From contig JACKMX010000011.1 of NCBI GenBank assembly GCA_024235175.1, forward strand, positions 1-10,308: a DNA stretch of 10,308 nt, given 5' to 3'. Under the pieces are notes generated by a model that saw only the letters and a list, made by a program, of their open reading frames with translations, was not told the DNA's origin and did not search any database. Of this stretch, positions 1 to 6,214 are shown one piece after another. The position numbers and the translations under genes are program-made. The DNA comes from Chromatiaceae bacterium (GTDB taxonomy: Bacteria > Pseudomonadota > Gammaproteobacteria > Chromatiales > Chromatiaceae). Every line of letters starts with the position of its first letter. Position 1 is the first letter of the stretch.

Positions 1-899
1 TCCTCTGCAATGCCAATCGCGCTTGCGATAATGTCCACTCCTATCATCAATTGATAAATCAGTGCGATGGCAATCACCGCGGTGACACAGTTGAAGATCA
101 GATGGGCTCCCGCCAGACGCTTGCCCATCACGTTGGAGCTCAGGGCTCCGAGAATCGCCGTGATGGTGGTGCCGATATTGGCGCCGATCGCCAGACCCAG
201 TCCATTCTCATAGGTGATCTGCCCGGCGGCCAGCGCGGTGATGATGATCACCAATGTTGCATGGCTCGACTGCATGACCACCGTTGCAAACACACCGATC
301 AGGCTGAACAACAACACACCGGAATAGCCATCGACCGCAAACTTGGTCAGGTCAATGGTGTCCTTGAACGCCTCGAATCCCTCTTTCATGTAGTGGATAC
401 CGAGAAATAGAAAGCCCAATCCAGCCAGGATGTAGCCAATACCTTTGAGGCTCTTGGAGTTCTGGAAAACCAGAATGATGCCGAACACCAGCATCGGCAT
501 CGCGTAGGCTGAAATCTTCACCTTCATGCCCAGACCTGCGATCAGCCAGGCGCCTGTGGTGGTTCCCAGGTTGGCACCGAAAATGATGCCGACACCAGCT
601 GCCAGTGTGATCAGCCCAGCCCCGAGAAAGGAGATGGTAATGACCGACACCAGCGAGCTGGATTGCATCAGCGTGGTGGAGACGACACCAAAGGAGAGAC
701 TTTTCCAGATGTTGTCCGTGGTCTTGCGCAGCAGTCTTTCCAAAAGTCCGCCGGTGAAAGCCTTGAACCCCTCTTCCAGCGAGAGCATGCCAAACAGGAA
801 GATCGCCACACCCGCTGATATCTCCTTGAAATCCGGGCTGATCCAGAAACCGTACGCCAAAACCAGTAGAATGGTTGGCAAAAATATTTTTCTCGTCAT
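1..899 (-). CDS. Na+/Pi cotransporter family protein, N-terminal 299 residues, runs off the left edge
   Basis: Integral inner-membrane protein of the Na/Pi-cotransporter II (PNaS) family, which moves inorganic phosphate, or a similar anion, together with sodium. My translation of the minus strand from ATG at 899 stays open to the window edge. It shows the internal repeat typical of the family: a QSSS motif at residues 79-82 followed by GANLGTT at 108-114, then a second QSS at 210-212 followed by GANIGTT at 239-245. Around these lie several hydrophobic helices (about 7-20, 28-40, 84-118, 133-146, 154-168, 194-210, 215-226, 270-285). The C-terminal part, where some members carry a PhoU-like domain, is outside the window. 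The start is preceded by a weak purine-rich stretch. It lies 75 bp downstream of the small membrane-protein gene on the same strand and may be cotranscribed. Family is confident; substrate is inferred from family. Confidence 0.93.
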   Translation of the reverse strand, partial: MTRKIFLPTILLVLAYGFWISPDFKEISAGVAIFLFGMLSLEEGFKAFTGGLLERLLRKTTDNIWKSLSFGVVSTTLMQSSSLVSVITISFLGAGLITLAAGVGIIFGANLGTTTGAWLIAGLGMKVKISAYAMPMLVFGIILVFQNSKSLKGIGYILAGLGFLFLGIHYMKEGFEAFKDTIDLTKFAVDGYSGVLLFSLIGVFATVVMQSSHATLVIIITALAAGQITYENGLGLAIGANIGTTITAILGALSSNVMGKRLAGAHLIFNCVTAVIAIALIYQLMIGVDIIASAIGIAE

Positions 900-974
900 A
901 TGTAAGCTTATCTCTTGATTCGAGTTTCGAGGCTTGAGAGTTATGTATCCAGGTAGGTTGATTAAATCGACGTA

Positions 975-1289
975 TTACAATCTATTTTTTTCAACCTGGC
1001 TCACCAGCCGAATCCGATCATCTGTGTCGCTCTTATGCTCGACTTCCGGTTCAACAAGGATTTTTGGCAGTTGCTTAGTTCGGGCTCTTCTAATCCTTCC
1101 AAATGCTCGTACGAAGAACGGCGCAAACTGTGCAACGAGAAAAAAAACGGATGTAATTACAACACCTTCAATGCCAATAAGCTCATAGGCGGCAAAATTT
1201 AGGTAGAGAAATACTATGCCCACAGCCGCTCGCAGGAAGACATTGAAACGATTACCGTTATCGAGGTTCCCGAATTCATCACGTTTCAT
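975..1289 (-). CDS. Small hypothetical membrane protein with two predicted transmembrane helices
   Basis: A 104-aa protein that I do not recognise. Two hydrophobic segments stand out, at about residues 16-38 and 43-60, with a charged N-terminus before them and a polar, basic-then-acidic C-terminal tail (about 64-104). This suggests a hairpin in the inner membrane with a cytoplasmic tail. It resembles the general layout of small DUF2892-type membrane proteins, but I cannot support that assignment. The start is chosen from the AGGAGT ribosome-binding site 8 nt upstream of ATG at 1289. The stop at 975-977 lies 75 bp before the Na/Pi transporter gene on the same strand. The upstream side abuts the decayed transposase, whose last reading frame ends inside this gene's ribosome-binding site, so the gene sits exactly at the edge of the degraded region. 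Confidence 0.7.
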   Translation of the reverse strand: MKRDEFGNLDNGNRFNVFLRAAVGIVFLYLNFAAYELIGIEGVVITSVFFLVAQFAPFFVRAFGRIRRARTKQLPKILVEPEVEHKSDTDDRIRLVSQVEKNRL

Positions 1290-1297
1290 GGCTTGGT

Positions 1298-1303
1298 ACT
1301 CCT
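1298..1303 (-). promoter_or_regulatory. Ribosome-binding site for the small membrane protein
   Basis: AGGAGT on the minus strand, 8 nt before ATG at 1289. It is a good Shine-Dalgarno match and decides the start. The stop codon of the tnpA remnant (1302-1304) overlaps it. Confidence 0.7.
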
Positions 1304-1689
1304 AACATTCCGCGTTCTTAGCATGCGGACTTGCCTTAAACCCCTTACAAGGGGGGCGCACAAAGCCAATCTTCCAAAAATGCTGGCTGATGAGTCGCCC
1401 GGCTCTCCTCAACTGCCCGTTATCTATCTCTTTTTGTCTTACCTGGTGTTTCACATACCTTGGGATAATCTCCGCGTCTACTCCGACCGCATACCCATTT
1501 GCCCAGAAGTGAATGACCCGGTACGAACTTTTCCGCAGGTATGGGAAGCCCGTGAATAGCCTCAGAGCAGTTCGACCTTTGACTACTCACTAGCATGTCC
1601 TCAGGTCGTGGGTTTCCAGACGCCAACAAGTACTTTGTACTGCTTATTCCGATAACTAAGCTATGCGATGCATATCCTGGACCAGGCAT
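1302..1689 (-). pseudogene. tnpA: Decayed IS200/IS605-family transposase (tnpA remnant)
   Basis: Remnant of the small Y1 HUH transposase that moves IS200/IS605 elements as single-stranded DNA. The reading frame ending at 1302 contains VVKGRTALRLF, FPYLRK, HFWANGYAV and IIPRYVKHQ. These correspond in order to the KG-S, FP-LR, FW-RGY and catalytic YxxxQ region of IS200-type TnpA; the tyrosine of RYVKHQ would be the nucleophile. Upstream, in another frame near 1590-1640, PEDMLVSS resembles the stretch that normally carries the metal-binding HxH (DHVHMLVS), but the histidines are missing. Stops at about 1588-1593 separate the two frames, and the segment between them looks shortened. The gene therefore has a frameshift, an internal loss and no HUH motif, and cannot make an active enzyme. 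Recognition is from motif order in my own translation; the N-terminal third is poorly preserved. Confidence 0.62.
1341..1354. repeat. Perfect hairpin near the 3' end of the tnpA remnant
   Basis: CCCCT-TACA-AGGGG, with the stem able to extend one more pair. IS200/IS605 elements carry imperfect subterminal hairpins that TnpA recognises, so this could be the old right-end hairpin, although it lies inside the degenerate C-terminal reading frame. It could also act as a weak transcription stop. No T-tract follows on either strand. Confidence 0.4.
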
Positions 1690-2240
1690 CCGAAAATCTA
1701 TTGATAGATCTCTGTGTAAGAACTGTTTCTTAGGTCATCCAGTGGATGGAGGTATTTAGTAACTCATTGAATTTTCTAGATACTGGTCATTGTCGGGATA
1801 ACCAGAAAGTAAAATAGCCTTCGGCTTTCAGACAAGAATTGGTCAGGCGCCAATAATCGTGTAAACGGCGAAACTCTTAGGATATTGGGTGTAACAAAAT
1901 AGCTTTAAATGCAGAATATTTTAAAATTCGAGCGGTAGATCGATCTAATAATCAATGACTTAGTCGGCTTTTGTGGATCATGTAAGTTTACTGTTTCGTT
2001 ACACTCTCTCATACTGAATGGTTTTTTATTGATTGCCGGAATCGAACCAAGGTACACGGCTTGCAGGCCGCTGCGATTCTATATATTTCTATTACTTACA
2101 GCTTGTGCCACTCGCTACGCCTCTCAATAAGGCATAAAATTCCTATTCTGCGCTTTCATAAAATCCTTAGCCCTTGATTTCGCGTTAATATTTGTTGCAT
2201 ACCGCATATCCGCCGTCAAAACCTAAGCAGCAGCCTTACT
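1690..2240. other. AT-rich noncoding stretch without a gene
   Basis: No reading frame here looks like a protein. The stretch holds short palindromes, ATCTA-TTGA-TAGAT at 1696-1709 and CATCC-AGT-GGATG at 1736-1748, which lie just upstream of the tnpA remnant and could be relics of its left end, but such short hairpins also arise by chance. A tRNA-Cys-like fragment is at 2035-2074. The rest is AT-rich with stops in every frame. I see no convincing promoter or terminator. Confidence 0.5.
2035..2074 (-). pseudogene. tRNA-Cys-like fragment (anticodon arm through T arm)
   Basis: Read on the minus strand, this 40-nt stretch matches the second half of a bacterial tRNA-Cys. GCAGCGGCCTGCAAGCCG gives a 5-bp anticodon stem around a loop containing the anticodon GCA. 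It is followed by a short variable region and by GGTTCGATTCCGG, a typical T loop and partial T stem. The anticodon loop has only 6 nt instead of 7, the outer T-stem pair is C-C, no acceptor stem or CCA follows, and I cannot find a paired D arm and 5' acceptor strand upstream. It is thus a remnant rather than a working tRNA. Such fragments can be left by elements that integrate into tRNA genes, or by decay of a duplicated tRNA. Confidence 0.5.
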
Positions 2241-2543
2241 TTAGGTTACGAGATGGATAAAGGCATCTGAGAAACCCAAAGGGTTGTCAATGGCGAGAGT
2301 CATTGGACCGGATTCTGGAAATACCCCACTCCCACATAAATCGAACAGAGCAGCGATCCACTCGATACTCGTCGAACAGCTATTGATGCATTCGCGCAAG
2401 TTACCGCGCCAGGGAGTACCGACGATCTCATGGTTGGCGTCGAGAATCACGATAGCGTCGCGACTGTTCTGGTTCTTGTCACAGTTCCAACCACCGACAT
2501 CCCAGCCTACAAACCAACCTGTTCTTTGGCTAGCGCCTATCAT
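2241..2543 (-). pseudogene. Truncated DUF429-like protein (N-terminal 100 residues)
   Basis: A 100-aa reading frame that looks like real protein: WFVGWDVGGW at residues 10-19, a DAIVILD strand at about 29-35, and TLAIDNPLGFSDAF at about 82-95. The first glycine-rich aspartate motif and the later IDxPLG motif resemble DUF429-type proteins, which have an RNase H/actin-like fold with such acidic residues. The frame stops soon after the second motif, while DUF429 proteins usually go on for another hundred or more residues, and nothing that continues the fold is visible in the other frames below 2241. I therefore call it 3'-truncated. The start is ATG at 2543, just after an in-frame stop. The 53-codon orphan gene end lies 36 bp upstream on the same strand, so the two were probably neighbours in a former operon. 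Function unknown. Confidence 0.5.
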
Positions 2544-2579
2544 CGTTGGCCGCTATTCTTTTTGGCAATCACTCTGTAG

Positions 2580-2741
2580 TCACCCCTTTTTGTCTCCGGG
2601 TTCAGGATGCGCTGTTAGAACGATGAAGTCGCTGTTTTCTAGCGCGAGTTTTCCTTCGCGCCACAGACGCACGGGATCGACAATCACATCGATAATAACG
2701 GGTGCAGTCTTGACACCTAGTACACGCACGATGACGTACTG
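2580..2741 (-). pseudogene. Orphan 3' end of an unidentified gene (53 codons)
   Basis: Right after the yhaN-like sequence breaks off, a different frame opens at about 2741 and runs to TGA at 2580-2582. Its product has protein-like composition, with alternating hydrophobic strands (YVIVRVLGV, APVIIDVIVD), then VRLWREGKLALENSDF and a polar charged end. It has no plausible own start and its first residues coincide with the break in yhaN, so it looks like the C-terminus of a gene whose 5' part was lost in the same deletion. I do not recognise the family. It lies 36 bp before the DUF429-like remnant and was probably cotranscribed with it. Confidence 0.5.
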
Positions 2742-2833
2742 CCGTAGACGATGTGAAGTCCTTTCTCACCAAAATCCAATACTCGATCGGTAAAAGGGCC
2801 AAATGCGGCAAGATTCAACTCGTTGATTCTCAT
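2717..2833 (-). pseudogene. yhaN: Truncated YhaN/SbcC-like ATPase (first ~31 codons)
   Basis: From ATG at 2833 the product begins MRINELNLAAFGPFTDRVL and reaches GLHIVYG at about residues 25-31. This is the first strand pair and the approach to the P-loop of AAA_23/SbcC-type ATPases, where one expects YGPNEAGKS next. Instead homology ends at about 2741 and the frame hits a stop at 2717-2719. The Walker A motif and the rest of a protein that is normally many hundreds of residues long (coiled coil, Walker B) are gone. The start lies 7 nt after the stop of the yhaO-like gene, the usual layout of the pair, in which the nuclease subunit and the SMC-like ATPase act together on DNA. The break looks like a deletion that fused it to the orphan gene end at 2580-2741. 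Confidence 0.75.
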
Positions 2834-2840
2834 CCTGGCT

Positions 2841-4114
2841 TCATGCCCCTTTTTCCGTGGTTAACAAGCGGTTGACGAGAAGCTCTTTGATATCCTCTAG
2901 TGCCTCTTTGAGTAATTCCGGTTTTGTCGGATCATAGGGGTCATCACCACCGAGTAGTTCGGCGGGAAGTTTCTGACGAAGCGCGGAAATATCATCAGTG
3001 AGAAGTTCCAAAGCCGAGGCATCCATTTCCATGTCGCGGATAGCACGCAGCAGGCCACTTAGTGCGTCGTCACGTTCGAGTACCTCATCTACAGAGACGG
3101 ACGGCCATGTCTTGATGGCAACCTTCTCCAGCCAGATGCCCGCACCGCCTAGCCCCGTTGCCAAGGCACGGTACTCCTGGGTCCAGCGCTCACGATCTGC
3201 ATGCAATGTCGAATGTGTGGCGCAAGCACCTTGTAGTACCAGGCGCACAGCGACTGGCCTGCCTTCGGCAGCATCTGATGCTGACTGCAGGCCTTCACGC
3301 ACTTGCTCATAGATATCATCAATTGTTTCGCTGGCAGAAACATCCAGCTCACAGAGAGACCAACGCATCACATCGAGATCTCGATGTTCAACCTCCGCAA
3401 TCTCTACATTTTTGACCGAAACCAGCGTACAGCCCTTAGGCCCTAATTCACGGATGTGTCGTCCCTGGATATTTCCCGGAAATACAATCCATGGATCCTG
3501 GCTCACCTCTTCACGATTATGAACATGCCCCAGGGCCCAGTACTGATACCCTTTGGACCGTAACCCATCAACGGAGCAAGGTGCGTAAGGCTCATGGCCT
3601 GGTTTACCATCCAGGCAGGTGTGCAGTAGGCCGATATTAAAAAGCTGTGGATCACCCTGAGGGTAGGCTTGAGACAAGTCGTCTGTTACAGCCCGTGTAG
3701 CGAAGCCCTGACCATAAACCGCTACATTCAGATCTTCCAGAACAATCTGTTCCGGATGCTTGGTCGAGAACAGCGTGACATTGTCCGGTAATCTTAGGTG
3801 TTTTGTAATCTGACTGGCAGCATCATGGTTACCCGCCACGAGAAAACGCGAATGCCTGCATCACGCAGCCTTCCCATGCGTTCTACATAATAAAGGCCGG
3901 TGTTGTAATCCTTCCAGTCGCCGTCATACAGATCGCCGACCATGAGTACAAATGCCACTTCCTCACCAATCGCCAAATCGATCAAGTTGTCAAAAGCGCG
4001 GCGCGTGGCACTGCGGATTTCTTCTACAGGTGCGCCCTCATATCGCTCCAAACCATGTAAGGCACTATCGAGGTGAATATCTGCAGCGTGAATAAAGCTG
4101 AATTGTTCAGACAT
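2841..4114 (-). pseudogene. yhaO: YhaO/SbcD-type metallophosphoesterase (DNA nuclease subunit), one-base frameshift
   Basis: Calcineurin-like metallophosphoesterase of the YhaO type, the nuclease partner of YhaN. The first frame (ATG at 4114) gives the metal-binding motifs DIHLD at residues 12-16 and GDLYD at 60-64, up to RLRDAGIRVF. The second frame resumes with VAGNHDAAS and carries the later histidines (LLHT, GHVHNRE) through to the C-terminus at 2841. Restoring one C near 3841 (TTTTCTCGTG to TTTTCCTCGTG) joins them into a continuous 424-residue protein ending in the acidic/amphipathic tail that contacts the ATPase. That length fits the family. With the frameshift, the first product lacks the NHD and GHxH motifs and should be inactive. 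A sequencing error could mimic this, but the loss of the partner gene next door supports real decay. It lies downstream of the DUF6527 gene and separated from it by 107 bp. Confidence 0.88.
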
Positions 4115-4221
4115 AGTATTTACTTGCGTGCTAATTTCACATTGATATTTAACTGTTCATGGGATTCTATTTTTTTATTTAAATCCAGAAATAATGGATA
4201 TTTTTCAATAGAGTATCATCA
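4115..4221. other. AT-rich spacer between the ubiquitin-like operon and yhaO
   Basis: This 107-bp gap ends the operon. It is clearly richer in A and T than the genes on either side. A short hairpin, ATCCA-N7-TGGAT, lies at 4183-4199. A run of Ts follows it only on the plus-strand reading (ATTTTTC), so it is not a good terminator for the minus-strand operon. The spacer probably held the yhaO promoter, but I cannot pick out convincing -35 and -10 boxes. Confidence 0.4.
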
Positions 4222-4677
4222 TTATACCAATTTACCTTTCACCCAATACCAAAGGCGCCGCCAGAATCCGCCTGGAAAATTATCTACTTGCGACAGACCT
4301 GAGTGATTAGCAAGACCGTTGCCGGACGAGGCTGTGCCGTAGTATCGGGCCTTGGCAGCCCGATCACGGCGATGCTCAGCTATAACCTGCTCATCAGTCC
4401 ACCGACCTGCCTCGATGACCCGACCCTGCCTAATCACGTAATGAGATTTGCACGCAAGCGACCAATTACCGATGGATGGGTGCAGAGATACGGTTTCACC
4501 ATCAAAAGTCATCTTCCAGTCTGTAGGTGTAAAGGGCGTCACCACTTCTTCCCCGCACCCACAACAACAACTGTGCGCGGCAATCCCGTATTCCATTGAA
4601 ATAAAGAGAACACCCGGGCTGATCACGTCGGGAATATGTTGTACAAATCTATGCTCTAAACGGGTATAGCGCATCAT
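4222..4677 (-). CDS. DUF6527 family protein, zinc-ribbon-like, linked to bacterial ubiquitin-like systems
   Basis: A 151-aa protein whose first 90 residues match the DUF6527 pattern as I know it: RYTRLEHRFV at 3-12, PGVLFISMEYGIAAHSCCCGCGEEV as the core (about 21-45), then TDWKMTFDG and SLHPSIGNW at 64-72, then CKSHYVIRQG at 76-85. The cluster C37, C38, C39, C41 with C76 and H79 would fit a bound zinc. The family is uncharacterised and recurs beside multiubiquitin and ThiF genes, so a role as adaptor or ligase-like partner of the conjugation machinery is only an inference. Residues 92-151 form a charged then glycine- and tryptophan-rich tail that is longer than I expect for the family. Its ATG overlaps the E1 stop by 4 bp (ATGA), so it is translationally coupled. 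It is the last gene of the operon. Confidence 0.85.
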   Translation of the reverse strand: MMRYTRLEHRFVQHIPDVISPGVLFISMEYGIAAHSCCCGCGEEVVTPFTPTDWKMTFDGETVSLHPSIGNWSLACKSHYVIRQGRVIEAGRWTDEQVIAEHRRDRAAKARYYGTASSGNGLANHSGLSQVDNFPGGFWRRLWYWVKGKLV

Positions 4678-5849
4678 TTCGTATCACCATTCAATAGCAT
4701 GTTGCCATCTGTGGTGTAGGTGCAATGATGCTCGCCCTCCAGATCCCGATAGAATCCACGCAGCTTCTTCCACTTGATAACAGCTAGGGCACCGTTAAGC
4801 GCATTCAGATCTGCCACTTGAATATTGGACGAATAGATATCCTTCTCCCCACCGCCCACGTACGAGATACGTCCCTCGTGCACATGGTCACGTTTTTCCG
4901 GCGTGCTTGTGGTCACACGCAGGATGCCTCCCAACGATCCGTTCTCCAACTCCAGGCCCATGCCCACATCGATAAACGATACGCCCGTCTCTTCCAGTTT
5001 TTCGATTACCTGTCGTTTCTCTTCCCCTGCATCCATTGAGACAAAGGCGAACGTAACCCCATCGAGAAGATGAAGGTTGGTCGCATCAAGCGCCACAGCA
5101 TGTGTGACAATCCTGCGGTGCATTCGCGAATAGATAGACTTCAGATAGTCGACCTTCTTTGGCGCCTCCCGCAACTCCTCTATTGATGCCGCTCCAGGCG
5201 AACGAAAAGCGTTATGTTGCAGAAATTCATCATCATCGAACACCCTAATCTCACGAACCGGTGTCTTAGCCACAAGATCGAGAATATAGCCTCCCGTCCC
5301 TCCACCACCGATGATCGCGACAGTTTCGGATCTTAGCCGCTCCGTCAGTGCCCCGATTCCGACCCTGTCAGACGCAGTTTCTGTGTAGTTAAACACACTA
5401 TCTTCCTCCGCTTCCGGTGTTCGGAAGATGCGCGGTGTCGAATCTGACTTCAACACCACAGCTGGACCCGACAATATCGCGGCATACGTCGTCATTTTGT
5501 GAAAATAATCTGTATACCCACCATTTGGCTTACTCGAAAAAGAGTGCTTTGCCCGAAGGCCATGCCCAAGGTCGAAGTTTCCGCTCTGATGCGAAATCTG
5601 CTGGATCGGTGAACCGTTGGAGTCGCAGGGGAAGTCGCCGTCGAAGTGCATGACATGCGTATCCGGCCTCCGCGTTTGATCTCCAGCCATGGTCAGGCTG
5701 GAGATCAGTGTTCCTGTTTTCACCTGCTTCTCGGCATTCACGTAAGGCACTTCGCGCATCACCAGGAAGCCACCCACGACCTGCACAAAGTAGCCTTCAT
5801 CACGAAGACGTTTGAGATCTTCGTTACGACTGAACAGTGCGCGTGACAT
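4674..5849 (-). CDS. E1-like ThiF adenylyltransferase with N-terminal DUF6791 domain
   Basis: Predicted activating enzyme for the ubiquitin-like protein encoded just upstream. Of its 391 residues, about 1-135 form the DUF6791 domain (HVMHFDGDFPCDSNG at 65-79 with a cysteine at 75; KHSFSSKP at 101-108; YTDYFHKMTTYA). About 165-391 form the ThiF/E1 Rossmann domain, with the ATP-binding loop GGGGTGG at 181-187, FDDDEF at 204-209, N213 and R216 in HNAFR, and the D273-R279 pair in MDAGEEKR. Only two cysteines exist, C75 and C376, and no CxxC zinc pairs. I chose ATG at 5849 because the DUF6791 match (MSRALFSRNEDL) begins there; an AAGGGG site lies 10 nt upstream. An upstream in-frame ATG at 5927 would add 26 unconserved residues. 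The start overlaps the ubiquitin-like gene by 26 bp. Which cysteine, if any, forms a thioester is unknown. Confidence 0.9.
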   Translation of the reverse strand: MSRALFSRNEDLKRLRDEGYFVQVVGGFLVMREVPYVNAEKQVKTGTLISSLTMAGDQTRRPDTHVMHFDGDFPCDSNGSPIQQISHQSGNFDLGHGLRAKHSFSSKPNGGYTDYFHKMTTYAAILSGPAVVLKSDSTPRIFRTPEAEEDSVFNYTETASDRVGIGALTERLRSETVAIIGGGGTGGYILDLVAKTPVREIRVFDDDEFLQHNAFRSPGAASIEELREAPKKVDYLKSIYSRMHRRIVTHAVALDATNLHLLDGVTFAFVSMDAGEEKRQVIEKLEETGVSFIDVGMGLELENGSLGGILRVTTSTPEKRDHVHEGRISYVGGGEKDIYSSNIQVADLNALNGALAVIKWKKLRGFYRDLEGEHHCTYTTDGNMLLNGDTK

Positions 5850-6132
5850 TGAACACGGTCCCCTTCTTCTTGACATCGACGGTACCACCAGCAGCAAGTT
5901 CACCAGCATGCGGCTTCGAGGCAGCATGGCGATAGGTCATCGAAAAAATAACATTGGCGTCATGAGCCCCAGGAAACGCGAGCTGTACAATTTGCTCAAA
6001 GGTGACCTGCTGATCCTCGACCACGCGGGGACGCGAATTTACGATGATCTCATAGGTCTTGGTCGGTTGTTTCTGACCTTCCTCCAGGACGTCGCTCAAG
6101 TTGTCTTTATCGGGATGCTCTTCGGTAGTCAT
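5824..6132 (-). CDS. Ubiquitin-like protein, multiubiquitin family, single beta-grasp domain
   Basis: A 102-aa predicted modifier. Residues 1-24 are acidic and polar, probably unstructured. Residues 25-102 form one beta-grasp domain of the multiubiquitin type: KTYEIIVNSRPRVVEDQQVTF as the first hairpin, EQIVQLAFPGA as the helix, then NVIFSMTYRHA, GELAAGGTVDV and a last strand, GTVFNVTRTVQS. Family members often repeat this domain several times; here there is one copy. The C-terminus lacks the Gly-Gly that most ubiquitin-like modifiers use for adenylation, ending instead in TRTVQS. The ATG at 6132 has AAGGA 10 nt upstream. It is followed by the overlapping E1 gene, which fits a substrate-enzyme pair. 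Conjugation itself is inferred from the neighbourhood. Confidence 0.87.
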   Translation of the reverse strand: MTTEEHPDKDNLSDVLEEGQKQPTKTYEIIVNSRPRVVEDQQVTFEQIVQLAFPGAHDANVIFSMTYRHAASKPHAGELAAGGTVDVKKKGTVFNVTRTVQS

Positions 6133-6214
6133 AATCGTTGATTCCTTAATGTTGCACCGGACGGTGCCCGGCTTCTAAGGTTTCAATCGATGCAACTTTG
6201 GTTAACCGGTAAGG
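6133..6214 (-). promoter_or_regulatory. Leader between helicase and ubiquitin-like genes with overlapping hairpins
   Basis: The only sizeable gap inside the operon (82 bp). On the minus strand a tight hairpin, GCACC-N4-GGTGC (6154-6167), overlaps the 3' arm of a longer inverted repeat pairing 6189-6196 with 6151-6158 (one G-U pair). The two structures cannot form at once. The ribosome-binding site of the ubiquitin-like gene (AAGGA, about 6143-6147) lies just after them. No U-run follows, so this is not a classical terminator. It could adjust the expression of the downstream three genes relative to the helicase; that is a guess from structure alone. Confidence 0.3.

Noticed and set aside
51..918. 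Two plus-strand frames (119 and 130 aa) at the left end
   Set aside because: Antisense to the Na/Pi cotransporter frame, which shows the duplicated QSS and GANxGTT motifs.
1339..1360. Hairpin as a rho-independent terminator
   Set aside because: The stem is good but no T-tract follows on either strand.
1293..1559. Plus-strand 88-aa frame
   Set aside because: The minus strand of the same DNA encodes the conserved C-terminal part of an IS200/IS605 transposase, so this frame is its shadow.
2284..2793. Plus-strand 169-aa open frame across the decayed region
   Set aside because: It runs opposite to the DUF429-like remnant and the orphan gene end, has low-complexity Ser/Arg/Thr composition and no recognisable motif; it is an antisense shadow.
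2602..2811. Minus-strand 69-aa Arg/Cys-rich frame
   Set aside because: Its composition is typical of an out-of-frame reading; the other two minus-strand frames there hold the yhaN start and the orphan gene end.
5850..5927. Longer E1 start at 5927
   Set aside because: It would add 26 Arg/Leu/Met-rich residues that overlap the C-terminal codons of the ubiquitin-like gene; family similarity begins at the ATG at 5849.
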